From Parvularculaceae bacterium (GTDB taxonomy: Bacteria; Pseudomonadota; Alphaproteobacteria; Caulobacterales; Parvularculaceae), in contig SHAI01000035.1 of the NCBI GenBank assembly GCA_004213235.1, positions 1 to 14,288 of the forward strand: a stretch of 14,288 nucleotides of DNA, given 5' to 3'. The notes under the pieces are model-generated. The model saw only the letters and a list, made by a program, of their open reading frames with translations. It had not been told where the DNA came from and made no database searches. Shown piece after piece: positions 6,745 through 13,157 of the stretch. Position 1 is the first letter of the stretch, and every line of letters begins with the position of its first letter. Both the position numbers and the translations under genes were made by a program.

Positions 6745-6920
6745 CAAGTGTGAACGAACTTCTATCGCTCGTGAAGTTGTCAATCTAAACAGATCAGGAA
6801 TTAATTAATCACGGAACCTGTAGGGCGGTGAAATCTGTTTGTCTGAAACACTCTAATAATAGATGTTAAAAATTCGTATAGATTTAGCTGTTCACTTTCG
6901 GGACGTGACAGAATTTTTTT
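6745..6920 (+). ncRNA. candidate structured small RNA
   Basis: Downstream of a promoter-like pair, three stem-loops follow one another. AACTTC/GAAGTT pairs 6757-6762 with 6773-6778. AAACAGAT/ATCTGTTT pairs 6787-6794 with 6833-6840 (8 perfect bp) and continues inward as CAGG/CCTG (6795-6798 with 6817-6820). A final hairpin, CTGT-CAC with GTG-ACAG at 6888-6911 with a one-base bulge, is followed by AA and seven T. No coding frame fits. I do not recognise a known RNA family. The arrangement of promoter, hairpins and terminator is coherent, but each piece could occur by chance. Confidence 0.35.
6888..6920 (+). terminator. intrinsic terminator of the candidate small RNA
   Basis: A 7-bp stem with one bulged T and a 9-nt loop is followed by AATTTTTTT at 6912-6920. 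No protein gene on the plus strand lies upstream for it to terminate, which is the main reason to suspect an RNA gene. Confidence 0.5.
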
Positions 6921-7156
6921 GCGGCGACCCGTCATGAAGGGAAAGATCATGGGAAAGGTAGTTACATGAGTACACGGCGATCAGGCACGCTTTGCGAAAA
7001 ACGATGCAGCGATTGAAACCTTCGTCAGACATGTTGTGTGGCGATTTTATTTGTGATGGTTAAGACACACGCATATCTGCCCTGTCGGGACGCCTGTTAA
7101 CCGAAATGGCGGCATGACGGCGGGAAAATAAACTCTCATTATAGGGCTTTAACCAT

Positions 7157-7369
7157 ATGCTTGATCAATCAATGGGTGATTTGGCCAATGGTGCTATGGC
7201 CTTTGTCAAAGACAACTTCACGGCCGTTTTATTTTTACAGATGGTTGGAGCAAGTCTCATAATTGTCGGATCGGTGCGATGGTTAATTAAAACTCCAACT
7301 CGGCCGGACCCTGACCCTCATGCTGACACCGAATTTTCAGAAAACGGCGTGCCGAAGCGTCGCGATTGA
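7157..7369 (+). CDS. small single-pass membrane protein, unknown function
   Basis: A 70-residue product that I do not recognise. Residues about 23-45 (TAVLFLQMVGASLIIVGSV and neighbours) form one hydrophobic membrane segment. A positively charged WLIKTPTRP follows, and then a polar acidic tail ending in KRRD. The charges after the segment suggest the C-terminus stays in the cytoplasm. The start ATG has only a weak AGGG 11 nt upstream. It stands alone on the plus strand between two minus-strand units and converges with the alpha-E gene. Codon use looks natural, but without homologues it could still be a chance frame. Confidence 0.5.
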   Translation: MLDQSMGDLANGAMAFVKDNFTAVLFLQMVGASLIIVGSVRWLIKTPTRPDPDPHADTEFSENGVPKRRD

Positions 7370-7434
7370 TCGGCATGTCCGCGATGGTCTGGATCTCGGT
7401 GAAAATTGATCCCCGGTTTTATTGGCTGTATGGG

Positions 7435-7477
7435 AAAATATGCCCACGGTATTTTTGCGCACCGCATTAGGGCATAT
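7435..7477 (-). terminator. terminator after the ATP-grasp/alpha-E operon
   Basis: Perfect 8-bp arms ATATGCCC (7438-7445) and GGGCATAT (7470-7477) enclose a second stem CGGT/ACCG (7447-7450 with 7461-7464). On the minus strand the outer stem runs into ATATTTT. It begins 23 bases past the alpha-E stop, so it most likely ends that operon. On the plus strand no T run follows. Confidence 0.55.
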
Positions 7478-7500
7478 AATACTCCGTATTCAACGTAAAA

Positions 7501-8502
7501 TTACTGAACCGCATCAGTGGCCGGGCTGCCGTCCGGCGTGGCAACGCTTTCAAACGATCCAAATCCATAAGAGTTGGCCAGGGCGTTTGCGATTTGATAG
7601 TTTCGGTCAATAGCATCGGTCAAGAATTCGTGCAGGCCCTGATCGAAAATGTCATCAATCGACTTGGATTCCAGTTCTCTTATATAGCCGTCAACGAGCC
7701 CCCCGCATGCTGCGTCGCGCCCGTAAAAGCTGGAAAGATTGCGCAGATGTTCTGCAATGCGCCGCGTGTTATAGAGGAGCGATCTGGGAAAGCTCTTTTC
7801 CAGAATTAGAAACTCGCCAACCCCCCTTGCTGTAATTTCCGATTTTGTGACGTGCACATAAGCCCGGTAACCAGCAGAAGCCTGCAGAAGAGAAAGCCAT
7901 TGATAGTGATCTGTATGGGCACCGATATCTGTCAGGGATGGCAGCAGAACATGATATTTGACGTCTATCATTCGCGCGGTGTAGTCAAAGCGCTCGACTG
8001 AACCACCCATGCGCATGAAGCTATAACCATCGTCACGGAGCATGGTGCCAATAAGGGCGCCACGGAACAATGCTGATTGCGCCTTTATCCAGTCGATGAC
8101 ATCACTGAGCCCGGCACCGGTGGCATCCAACGGGGTGAGGCGACGCATCTCTGACCAGGCCGTATTGAGGATTTCCCAACATTCCCGCGTAATGGCGAAA
8201 CGCACTTCGCGTGCGTTCTCTCGCGCCGCATGAATACACCTGGCGACGCTGGAAGGGTTGTTTTCCGAGAACAAAAGATGATCGACTGCCGCGCCGGCAT
8301 CAGCGCGTTCATATGCCGGGCCAAAGGTCTCGCGCGCGCCGGCGACAACCAGAATAGACGACCATTCATTTGTCAGGCCCCGCCCAGTTTCATTCGGCAG
8401 GGAAGACATGCGCCGCGCCGCATCAACAACGCGCGCGACATTTTCGGCCCGCTCAATATAGCGGCCGATCCAGAACAAATTCTCCGCAACACGGCTTAAC
8501 AT
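7501..8502 (-). CDS. alpha-E domain protein (DUF403)
   Basis: A 333-residue, almost entirely helical protein of the alpha-E family (COG2307), starting with the characteristic MLSRVAENLFWIGRYIERAENVARV. The family is found next to circularly permuted ATP-grasp proteins in predicted peptide-ligase gene clusters. Its biochemical role is unproven. The ATG at 8502 is chosen because GGAG lies 6 nt upstream and the N-terminus matches the family; a TTG at 8514 would add four residues overlapping that site. It follows the ATP-grasp gene by 25 bases. In many proteobacteria a transglutaminase-like gene comes next, but here a terminator follows. Confidence 0.93.
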   Translation of the reverse strand: MLSRVAENLFWIGRYIERAENVARVVDAARRMSSLPNETGRGLTNEWSSILVVAGARETFGPAYERADAGAAVDHLLFSENNPSSVARCIHAARENAREVRFAITRECWEILNTAWSEMRRLTPLDATGAGLSDVIDWIKAQSALFRGALIGTMLRDDGYSFMRMGGSVERFDYTARMIDVKYHVLLPSLTDIGAHTDHYQWLSLLQASAGYRAYVHVTKSEITARGVGEFLILEKSFPRSLLYNTRRIAEHLRNLSSFYGRDAACGGLVDGYIRELESKSIDDIFDQGLHEFLTDAIDRNYQIANALANSYGFGSFESVATPDGSPATDAVQ

Positions 8503-8508
8503 GGCAAT

Positions 8509-8512
8509 CTCC
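8509..8512 (-). promoter_or_regulatory. Shine-Dalgarno deciding the alpha-E start
   Basis: GGAG on the minus strand, 6 nt before the ATG at 8502. It rules out the upstream TTG as the start. Confidence 0.7.
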
Positions 8513-8527
8513 AAAGGCGGGTAGGGA

Positions 8528-10036
8528 TCATTTTCGCATGACCCATGTATCTTTTACCCCGCCGCCTTGGCTGGAATTCACGACCAGTGATCCTTCGCGC
8601 ATGGCGACGCGGGTCAACCCTCCTGGGATCAGTCGGACATCGGCACCAACCAGTGCGAAGGGGCGCAAATCCACATGGCGCGGTGCGATTCCTTCCTCAA
8701 CAAGTGATGGGCAGGTGGACAGAGCAAGGGTCGGCTGTGCGATGAAGCCAGCGGGATTTTTCCGGACCCGGTGGGCATAGGCTTCTATCTCGCTAGTGCT
8801 CGCTTGCGGTCCAATGAGCATGCCATATCCACCGGATCCGTGTACCTCCTTAAAGACCAGATGCTTCATATTGGCCATGGCATAGGCATATTCGTCCGGG
8901 ATGGCACAGCGATACGTTTCGACATTAGGCAATAATGGTTCTTCGCCGAGGTAATGGCGTATGATCTCCGGCATATAGCAATAGATCGCCTTATCATCTG
9001 CGACACCAGCGCCGGGGGCATTTGCGATTGTCACGGTGCCCGCTTTGTAAGCATCCATCAAACCCGGCACGCCAAGCATGGAATCTGGTCGGAAAGCCTG
9101 AGGGTCCAGGAAAGCATCGTCGATGCGCCGATAAATGACATCAACGCGTTCCGGCCCGAGGGTCGTGCGCATGTAGACAACATTATTTTCGACAAAAAGA
9201 TCTGAACCCTGAACAAGGGTTACACCCATTTCGTCAGCAAGGAATGAGTGTTCATAATAGGCACTGTTGAAATGGCCGGGCGTCAACACGACAATATTAG
9301 GCGTTTGTGGACAATTTTCAGGTGCCGTTTCGTTCAGTGCCTTGCGCAACAGGTCCCCATATGTATCGACAGGACGAATGTTGCCGCCAGCAAATAGCTC
9401 CGGGAACAACCGTGTCATGATTTCTCGGTTTTCAAGAACGTAAGAAATGCCTGACGGTGTGCGGCAGTTATCCTCCAGAACAAAAAGCTCATCGGGCCCA
9501 GTGCGAATGAGGTCAATGCCGACGACATGGGTGTAGACATTACGCGGCGGGGAAAAATCTTTCATCAACGCTTGATAGGCGTCATTGGCGTTTACCGCTT
9601 CACGGGGCACAATGCCGGCCTTGAAAATCTCACCGGCATTATAGACGTCATGGATAAACAGGTTCAGCGCGCGGGCGCGTTGCTTCACGCCTGCTTCGAT
9701 CCGGGCCCACTCGCCAGCGGAGAAAACGCGGGGGATCAAATCAAAAGGGATCAGTCGTTCCGGATCGCCGCCCTCGCCATAAACCGCAAAGGTAATGCCG
9801 ATACGGCGAAACAGCGCTTCCGCTTCCGCTTTTTTCTGCCGTAAGGATTCCAGATCCGTTGCATTTAGCCAGTCCGCCACGGACTGCCAGCCCGCGCGAA
9901 GCTCTGCGTTGTGGCGCATTTCGTCAAACATAAATAGCCCGTTCGTCGCCTGAGATCGGTTGAGTACACGCGATGTTTGGGCAATGTTCAAGACTGGGCG
10001 CGCATTATCAGAATTTGCGGCGTAAGTGACGGGCAC
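8528..10036 (-). CDS. circularly permuted type 2 ATP-grasp protein (DUF404/DUF407)
   Basis: Up to 502 residues, related to COG2308 proteins predicted to join an amino group to a carboxylate with ATP. Recognisable parts are the family start MFDEM (36-40), the metal/ATP segment VLEDNCRTPSGISYVLENRE (about 186), the glycine-rich loop VHGSGGYGMLIGP (about 395-407) and RHVDLRPFAL near the C-terminus. The frame opens with a GTG at 10036 that lacks a Shine-Dalgarno. The first ATG, at 9931, gives 467 residues starting right at the conserved FDEM, closer to family length, so the true start is uncertain. It forms an operon with the alpha-E gene 25 bases downstream. The natural substrate is unknown; peptide ligation is inferred from family work. 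Confidence 0.92.
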   Translation of the reverse strand: MPVTYAANSDNARPVLNIAQTSRVLNRSQATNGLFMFDEMRHNAELRAGWQSVADWLNATDLESLRQKKAEAEALFRRIGITFAVYGEGGDPERLIPFDLIPRVFSAGEWARIEAGVKQRARALNLFIHDVYNAGEIFKAGIVPREAVNANDAYQALMKDFSPPRNVYTHVVGIDLIRTGPDELFVLEDNCRTPSGISYVLENREIMTRLFPELFAGGNIRPVDTYGDLLRKALNETAPENCPQTPNIVVLTPGHFNSAYYEHSFLADEMGVTLVQGSDLFVENNVVYMRTTLGPERVDVIYRRIDDAFLDPQAFRPDSMLGVPGLMDAYKAGTVTIANAPGAGVADDKAIYCYMPEIIRHYLGEEPLLPNVETYRCAIPDEYAYAMANMKHLVFKEVHGSGGYGMLIGPQASTSEIEAYAHRVRKNPAGFIAQPTLALSTCPSLVEEGIAPRHVDLRPFALVGADVRLIPGGLTRVAMREGSLVVNSSQGGGVKDTWVMRK

Positions 10037-10077
10037 TCACGACACATCACAACGGAAAACCTAAGCCGATTTCGGTT

Positions 10078-10093
10078 TATCCTTTAAAGGATA
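10078..10093. promoter_or_regulatory. 16-bp perfect palindrome upstream of the ATP-grasp gene
   Basis: TATCCTTTAAAGGATA is self-complementary over all 16 bases and sits in the 88-base gap between the GST-like gene and the ATP-grasp gene, about 40 bases before the GTG start. The symmetry and AT-rich centre suit a dimeric repressor site. It is a poor terminator because the stem is AT-rich and no T run follows. Confidence 0.35.
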
Positions 10094-10124
10094 GAGTACG
10101 CCGCGCGGATGTCGCTCGGGCAGG

Positions 10125-10739
10125 TTAGCCCCCGGTGCGTTCCATTGCTCGTTTGAAAGCGGGCCGGCTGGATGTCCGCTCCAGATAGGCGGCGAGTTTC
10201 GGGTAGGGGGCAAGCTCGCCCAATCGATCCGCCATGTGACAGATATAGCTGATACCGATATCGGGCACAGAGAAATTCTCGCCGAGGATAAACGCCTTAT
10301 CGGCCAGAAAATCCTGAATATACCCTAATTGAAGAGCGATTTCGCCTGAAGCGAACATCGAGATCAGAGCAGGTTTTGGGGCTTGTTCCCGAGACAGCAG
10401 GAGTTTCAACAATAAGGGGGCAAAGGCGGAAGCTTCTGAATAATGGAGCCATTGGGTCCACTCAGCCCAACCGGGCTTGTCGCCTGGCGGTGCGAACGAA
10501 CCATCTTTGTCATGATGCGCAATAAGGTAAGCTGCAATGGCACCGGACTCCGATAGGGTGAATCCGTCAATTTCGATAACCGGTGATTTGCCCAGCGGAT
10601 GCGCATCCTTAAGTTCTGGCGGCGCGCGACCAATTTCATTGCGATCATAGATTTTGAGCTCGTAGTCGAGCCCCATTTCCTCCAGGAGCCAGACGGTGAA
10701 AACCGAACGACCAATGCGCAAATGGTGGACAAGGATCAT
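10125..10739 (-). CDS. glutathione S-transferase-like protein
   Basis: A 204-residue cytosolic protein with the two-domain GST fold. The thioredoxin-like half (about 1-76) has LRIGRSVFTVWLLEEMGLDYEL, the cis-proline segment GKSPVIEIDG (Pro53) and the glutathione-binding SESGAIAAYL (Glu64, Ser65). The helical half holds the N-capping box SVPDIG (157-162) and a normal C-terminal helix. Many bacterial relatives read NNSRSxR near residue 10. Here the stretch is RIGRSVF, with Gly in place of the usual first Ser, so catalytic chemistry is uncertain. It may be a detoxification enzyme or a binding protein. It is transcribed from its own upstream gap and is probably not part of the ATP-grasp operon, being separated by 88 bases and a palindrome. 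Confidence 0.88.
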   Translation of the reverse strand: MILVHHLRIGRSVFTVWLLEEMGLDYELKIYDRNEIGRAPPELKDAHPLGKSPVIEIDGFTLSESGAIAAYLIAHHDKDGSFAPPGDKPGWAEWTQWLHYSEASAFAPLLLKLLLSREQAPKPALISMFASGEIALQLGYIQDFLADKAFILGENFSVPDIGISYICHMADRLGELAPYPKLAAYLERTSSRPAFKRAMERTGG

Positions 10740-10879
10740 TTAATTGCTTTCTATTTTGTTCGCGTCTTCATCTATCCAGGGTTTAGACGCAGAGATAAAA
10801 TTTGATTTTGCCGTTTCTGGACGATGCTTGTGTTGAGGTTCTGACTTTCCTGCCGCCTCGCGTGAGGTGATCAGTGCCC

Positions 10880-10917
10880 TTTTCAGGTTTTAGGTTTCAG
10901 GTTTCGGTTTTCAGGTG
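10880..10917. repeat. short degenerate tandem repeat (TTTCAGG-like)
   Basis: Five consecutive variants of the 6-8 base unit TTTTCAGG (TTTTCAGG, TTTTAGG, TTTCAGG, TTTCGG, TTTTCAGG) lie about 10 bases past the DUF4169 stop, in the 187-base gap before the GST-like gene. No coding frame covers it. It looks like a decayed microsatellite. Confidence 0.5.
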
Positions 10918-10926
10918 TTTGACATT

Positions 10927-11130
10927 TTAAGTCGCGTCGTCTGGCGGCGTCGGCGGGGTGTCGAGCTTGGATTGATCTAATTTTTGATCGGCTTTGGCTT
11001 GCTGTGCGGTTGTCGTCGTTTTTTCCGCTTTCGTGCGGCCATGTTTGACGCGGTTTTCTTCCGCATGGCGCTTTTTTTCAGCGCGCTCTTTTTCTTTGCG
11101 AAATTTATTCAGGTTAACGATCTCTGCCAT
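10927..11130 (-). CDS. DUF4169 family small protein
   Basis: A 67-residue, very basic, helical protein starting MAEIVNLNKFRKEKERAEKK and continuing AEENRVKHGRTKAEK, which is the pattern of the alphaproteobacterial DUF4169 family. Its function is unknown. The C-terminal third is low-complexity (Gln, Asp, Pro, Thr). It follows rluB by 17 bases and has a G-rich Shine-Dalgarno region, so it is probably co-transcribed with rluB. Confidence 0.88.
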   Translation of the reverse strand: MAEIVNLNKFRKEKERAEKKRHAEENRVKHGRTKAEKTTTTAQQAKADQKLDQSKLDTPPTPPDDAT

Positions 11131-11147
11131 CGACCCCAGTCCCCTTT

Positions 11148-11936
11148 TTATGCACCTAAATCGAATTGTGCCATGAGTTTTGAGCCTAACTGTTCGCGTA
11201 GCTGCTTTGCTGGCACCTCTTCGAAATCACCCTTTTTTAATCCACCAAGCTGAAACGGGCCATAGGCCGTGCGAATAAGTCTGTTCACCTGGAGCCCTAA
11301 ATGTCGGCACACGGTGCGCACTTCGCGGTTTTTCCCCTCATTGATGGACATGGTGAGCCACGTATTGCCCCCTTGTACCTGGTCAATTTTTGCACGGATT
11401 GGCCGATACTGCACCCCGTCTATCTCTACGCCATTGGCCAGTGCATCGAGTGCGTTTTGGGTGACCCGGCCATAGGCACGCACCCGATAGCGGCGTGTCC
11501 AACCGGTTGCGGGTAATTCCATGTGACGGGATAAGTCTCCGTCATTGGTGAGGAGGAGGAGGCCTTCAGTCGTCAGGTCGAGACGCCCCACAGAAATGAC
11601 CCGCGGCAATTTACCGGCAACGGCCTCAAACACGGTTGGCCGCCCCTGCGGGTCTTTGTGCGTTGTTACCAGGCCATCGCGTTTGTGATAGCGCCACAGA
11701 CGGGTCGCCCCTTTTGCGCCAACGCGTGTGCCGTCGACACGCACATCCATACCCTGCGTGACCTTGAAGGCGGGGGTCGTCAAAATTTTCCCGTCGACGC
11801 TGACAATGCCCTGTTCGATCAGGCGTTCGGCCTCGCGCCGGGAGGCAACGCCGGCGCGGGCGAGAAATTTGGCAATGCGCTCGCCGTCATTGCTTGGCTG
11901 TGTGCTGGCAGTATTATCTGAATTTTGCGTGGTCAT
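11148..11936 (-). CDS. rluB: RluB-type ribosomal large-subunit pseudouridine synthase
   Basis: A 262-residue enzyme of the RsuA/RluB family that converts a specific 23S rRNA uridine to pseudouridine. After a polar N-terminal tail comes an S4 RNA-binding domain (about 19-65, ERIAKFLARAGVASRREAERLI). The catalytic domain holds QGRPTVFE (about 97-104) and VGRLDLTTEGLLLLTNDG, where Asp120 is the catalytic nucleophile. The closing INEGKNREVR motif is also present. QGRPTVFE favours RluB over RsuA. The long basic tail seen in many alphaproteobacterial homologues is absent. It is divergent from tadA and leads a two-gene unit with DUF4169. The start ATG has only a weak Shine-Dalgarno. Confidence 0.92.
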   Translation of the reverse strand: MTTQNSDNTASTQPSNDGERIAKFLARAGVASRREAERLIEQGIVSVDGKILTTPAFKVTQGMDVRVDGTRVGAKGATRLWRYHKRDGLVTTHKDPQGRPTVFEAVAGKLPRVISVGRLDLTTEGLLLLTNDGDLSRHMELPATGWTRRYRVRAYGRVTQNALDALANGVEIDGVQYRPIRAKIDQVQGGNTWLTMSINEGKNREVRTVCRHLGLQVNRLIRTAYGPFQLGGLKKGDFEEVPAKQLREQLGSKLMAQFDLGA

Positions 11937-12542
11937 ATCATTACCGGATGGCTGTCAACCTACCTGCCGTCAAATGCACGCAAAGATCAATGGCTTGTAA
12001 GGATTGTGTCCAGCCAGAATGACGACACACCATGCGCGCGATATTGCATTGCATAAATTTGCATAACCGGAGCCGTGTCTGGTCTCGCGGCGGGAATGGC
12101 GTGAATATTGCCCGTTTTCTATCTCCAAAGCGTTCGGATAGAGATCTTTTCACAAATTGCGCTGGCTTCGTGTGCAATAAAGGTTGTGCCTTGCCAGGGT
12201 GATTTTCGCTCGCCGATAAAAACTCTGTTAGCGACAGGGCCTATGTCGATGTGCTACGCGGCAATTAGCCATGGGCATGGCGGCGGCGAGATTTTCTGTC
12301 GGATGGTGATATATGATAGGCATGTGGCAAGGGGCCGGTATGACACAAGGTGCTTTTGCGATGAAGCGTCTTCGAGCCACCTCGCGGCAGGCACTGGGGC
12401 AGGCACTGGGGCAGGCACTGGGGCAGGCACTGGGGCAAGCGTCTGGGCAGTTATCGGGGCAGGCAGACGGCGATGGCGCAACCAAACCTTCAAGTAAATC
12501 CGGGTACGGATATGATGGCGAACAGAGCGAAACTGTCCTGAA
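11937..12542. other. long spacer between divergent rluB and tadA
   Basis: About 600 bases separate rluB from tadA. The rluB-proximal part (11937-12310) shows no tRNA, no convincing gene and only a 6-bp inverted repeat TCTATC/GATAGA (12119-12142). It presumably carries both promoters. The tadA-proximal part is dominated by a 12-bp tandem repeat and a short frame running into tadA. Confidence 0.5.
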
Positions 12543-12546
12543 GTGA
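12340..12546 (+). CDS. doubtful small repeat-containing frame ahead of tadA
   Basis: From an ATG at 12340 (AAGGGG 5 nt upstream) the frame encodes 68 residues with a central series of Ala-Leu-Gly-Gln repeats created by the 12-bp DNA repeat. It ends in a TGA overlapping the tadA GTG as GTGA. An ATG at 12313 would give 77 residues. Because the repeat length is a multiple of three and the unit has no stop in any frame, other frames on both strands are open here too, so openness is weak evidence. It may be a leader peptide coupling to tadA or nothing at all. I recognise no family. Confidence 0.22.
   Translation: MTQGAFAMKRLRATSRQALGQALGQALGQALGQASGQLSGQADGDGATKPSSKSGYGYDGEQSETVLK
12388..12471. 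repeat. 12-bp tandem repeat, seven units
   Basis: Four perfect copies of CAGGCACTGGGG (12388-12435) are followed by three diverged copies kept in the same 12-base register (12436-12471). The decay gradient runs toward tadA. There are no spacers between units, so it is not a CRISPR array. Confidence 0.95.
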
Positions 12547-13025
12547 GCACGCACGACGATCAGGCCATGATGGCATTGGCAATGGAAGCCGCCCAAAACG
12601 CCGCAAAGGCTGGCGAAACGCCAGTGGGTGCGGTGATAGTCTCTTCTGATGGCGATGTCCTTGCGGCATTGGGAAATGCACCGATCAGCAGCCATGATCC
12701 AACGGCCCATGCAGAAATTCGCGCAATTCGGGCAGCCGCCGTGATCGCAAAAAACTATCGCCTCACCGGCACTAGTCTATATGTGACGCTGGAGCCCTGC
12801 GCGATGTGCGCCGGTGCCATCAGCCATGCCCGGGTTTCTCGCCTGGTTATCGCCGCTTCTGATCCCAAAGGCGGTGCCGTCTGGCATGGTCCAAAGTTTT
12901 TTGACCAACCGACCTGTCATTGGCGTCCGGAAATTATTGAGGGGCCTTTCGAGGATGAATCAAGTGCGCTTTTGAAGTCTTTCTTCAAGGCGCGTCGCAG
13001 GAAAGCTCGCTCAGATGGAGAGTGA
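12543..13025 (+). CDS. tadA: tRNA-specific adenosine deaminase TadA
   Basis: A 160-residue zinc deaminase that converts the wobble adenosine 34 of tRNA-Arg(ACG) to inosine. The motif HAEI gives zinc ligand His56 and proton-shuttling Glu58. PCAMC gives ligands Cys86 and Cys89. The opening AKAGETPVGAVIV is also typical. The frame starts with GTG at 12543 with no Shine-Dalgarno, overlapping the stop of a short upstream frame. The ATG at 12567 or 12570 would give an N-terminus closer to the family norm, so the start is uncertain. The C-terminus is basic (KARRRKARSDGE), as is common in the family. Confidence 0.95.
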   Translation: MSTHDDQAMMALAMEAAQNAAKAGETPVGAVIVSSDGDVLAALGNAPISSHDPTAHAEIRAIRAAAVIAKNYRLTGTSLYVTLEPCAMCAGAISHARVSRLVIAASDPKGGAVWHGPKFFDQPTCHWRPEIIEGPFEDESSALLKSFFKARRRKARSDGE

Positions 13026-13055
13026 ATAAAATTCACCCCATGGGGTAGGGGGGCG

Positions 13056-13092
13056 GTCAAGTCCAGAGTATTTGAAATACCTGCGGACTGAC
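13056..13092. promoter_or_regulatory. long imperfect inverted repeat between tadA and the acyl-CoA dehydrogenase gene
   Basis: Inner arms GTATTT/AAATAC (13068-13073 with 13075-13080) are nested in outer arms AGTCC/GGACT (13060-13064 with 13085-13089), extended by GTC/GAC (13056-13058 with 13090-13092) around one bulged base: 14 paired positions in all. It starts 30 bases after the tadA stop. It may be an operator for the dehydrogenase gene, 65 bases before its ATG, or a tadA terminator, although the nearest T run (TTTT) is about 10 nt away. Confidence 0.4.
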
Positions 13093-13144
13093 TGCGTTGC
13101 GTGCTTTTCTATGCCGCGAGCTGGCATATGATACGGCAAGATTT

Positions 13145-13151
13145 AAGGGAG
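13145..13151 (+). promoter_or_regulatory. Shine-Dalgarno of the acyl-CoA dehydrogenase gene
   Basis: AAGGGAG lies 6 nt before the ATG at 13158 and supports that start. Confidence 0.75.
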
Positions 13152-13157
13152 TTTCCA

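Larger units (their letters stand above)
6681..7156. other. intergenic region between divergent genes
   Basis: This 476-base gap must hold the promoter of the minus-strand cyclase gene and probably that of the plus-strand small membrane protein gene. A perfect minus-strand TTGACA hexamer lies at 6783-6778 without a good -10 at normal spacing. The part from 6711 to 6920 looks like a small RNA gene. From 6921 to 7156 I see only short frames (for example a 16-residue one from 6967) and weak inverted repeats such as GGTTAA/TTAACC at 7058-7101. Confidence 0.5.

Noticed and set aside
6984..6995. Sigma-54-like GGCAC...TTTGC element upstream of the small membrane protein
   Set aside because: GG and GC are separated by 8 bases instead of the required 10.
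8085..8369. Minus-strand 94-codon frame within the alpha-E gene
   Set aside because: Out of frame within a well-recognised gene on the same strand and lacking any family match.
11941..12177. 78-codon minus-strand frame ending just before rluB
   Set aside because: No family resemblance, no ribosome binding site, and unusual composition for a protein; more likely the rluB leader region.
12388..12471. Possible CRISPR array
   Set aside because: Units are 12 bases and directly adjacent with no unique spacers.
12228..12710. Minus-strand frame with Cys-Pro-Ser-Ala repeats across the tadA start
   Set aside because: It arises only because the 12-bp repeat has no stops in this frame, and it runs antisense into clearly coding tadA.
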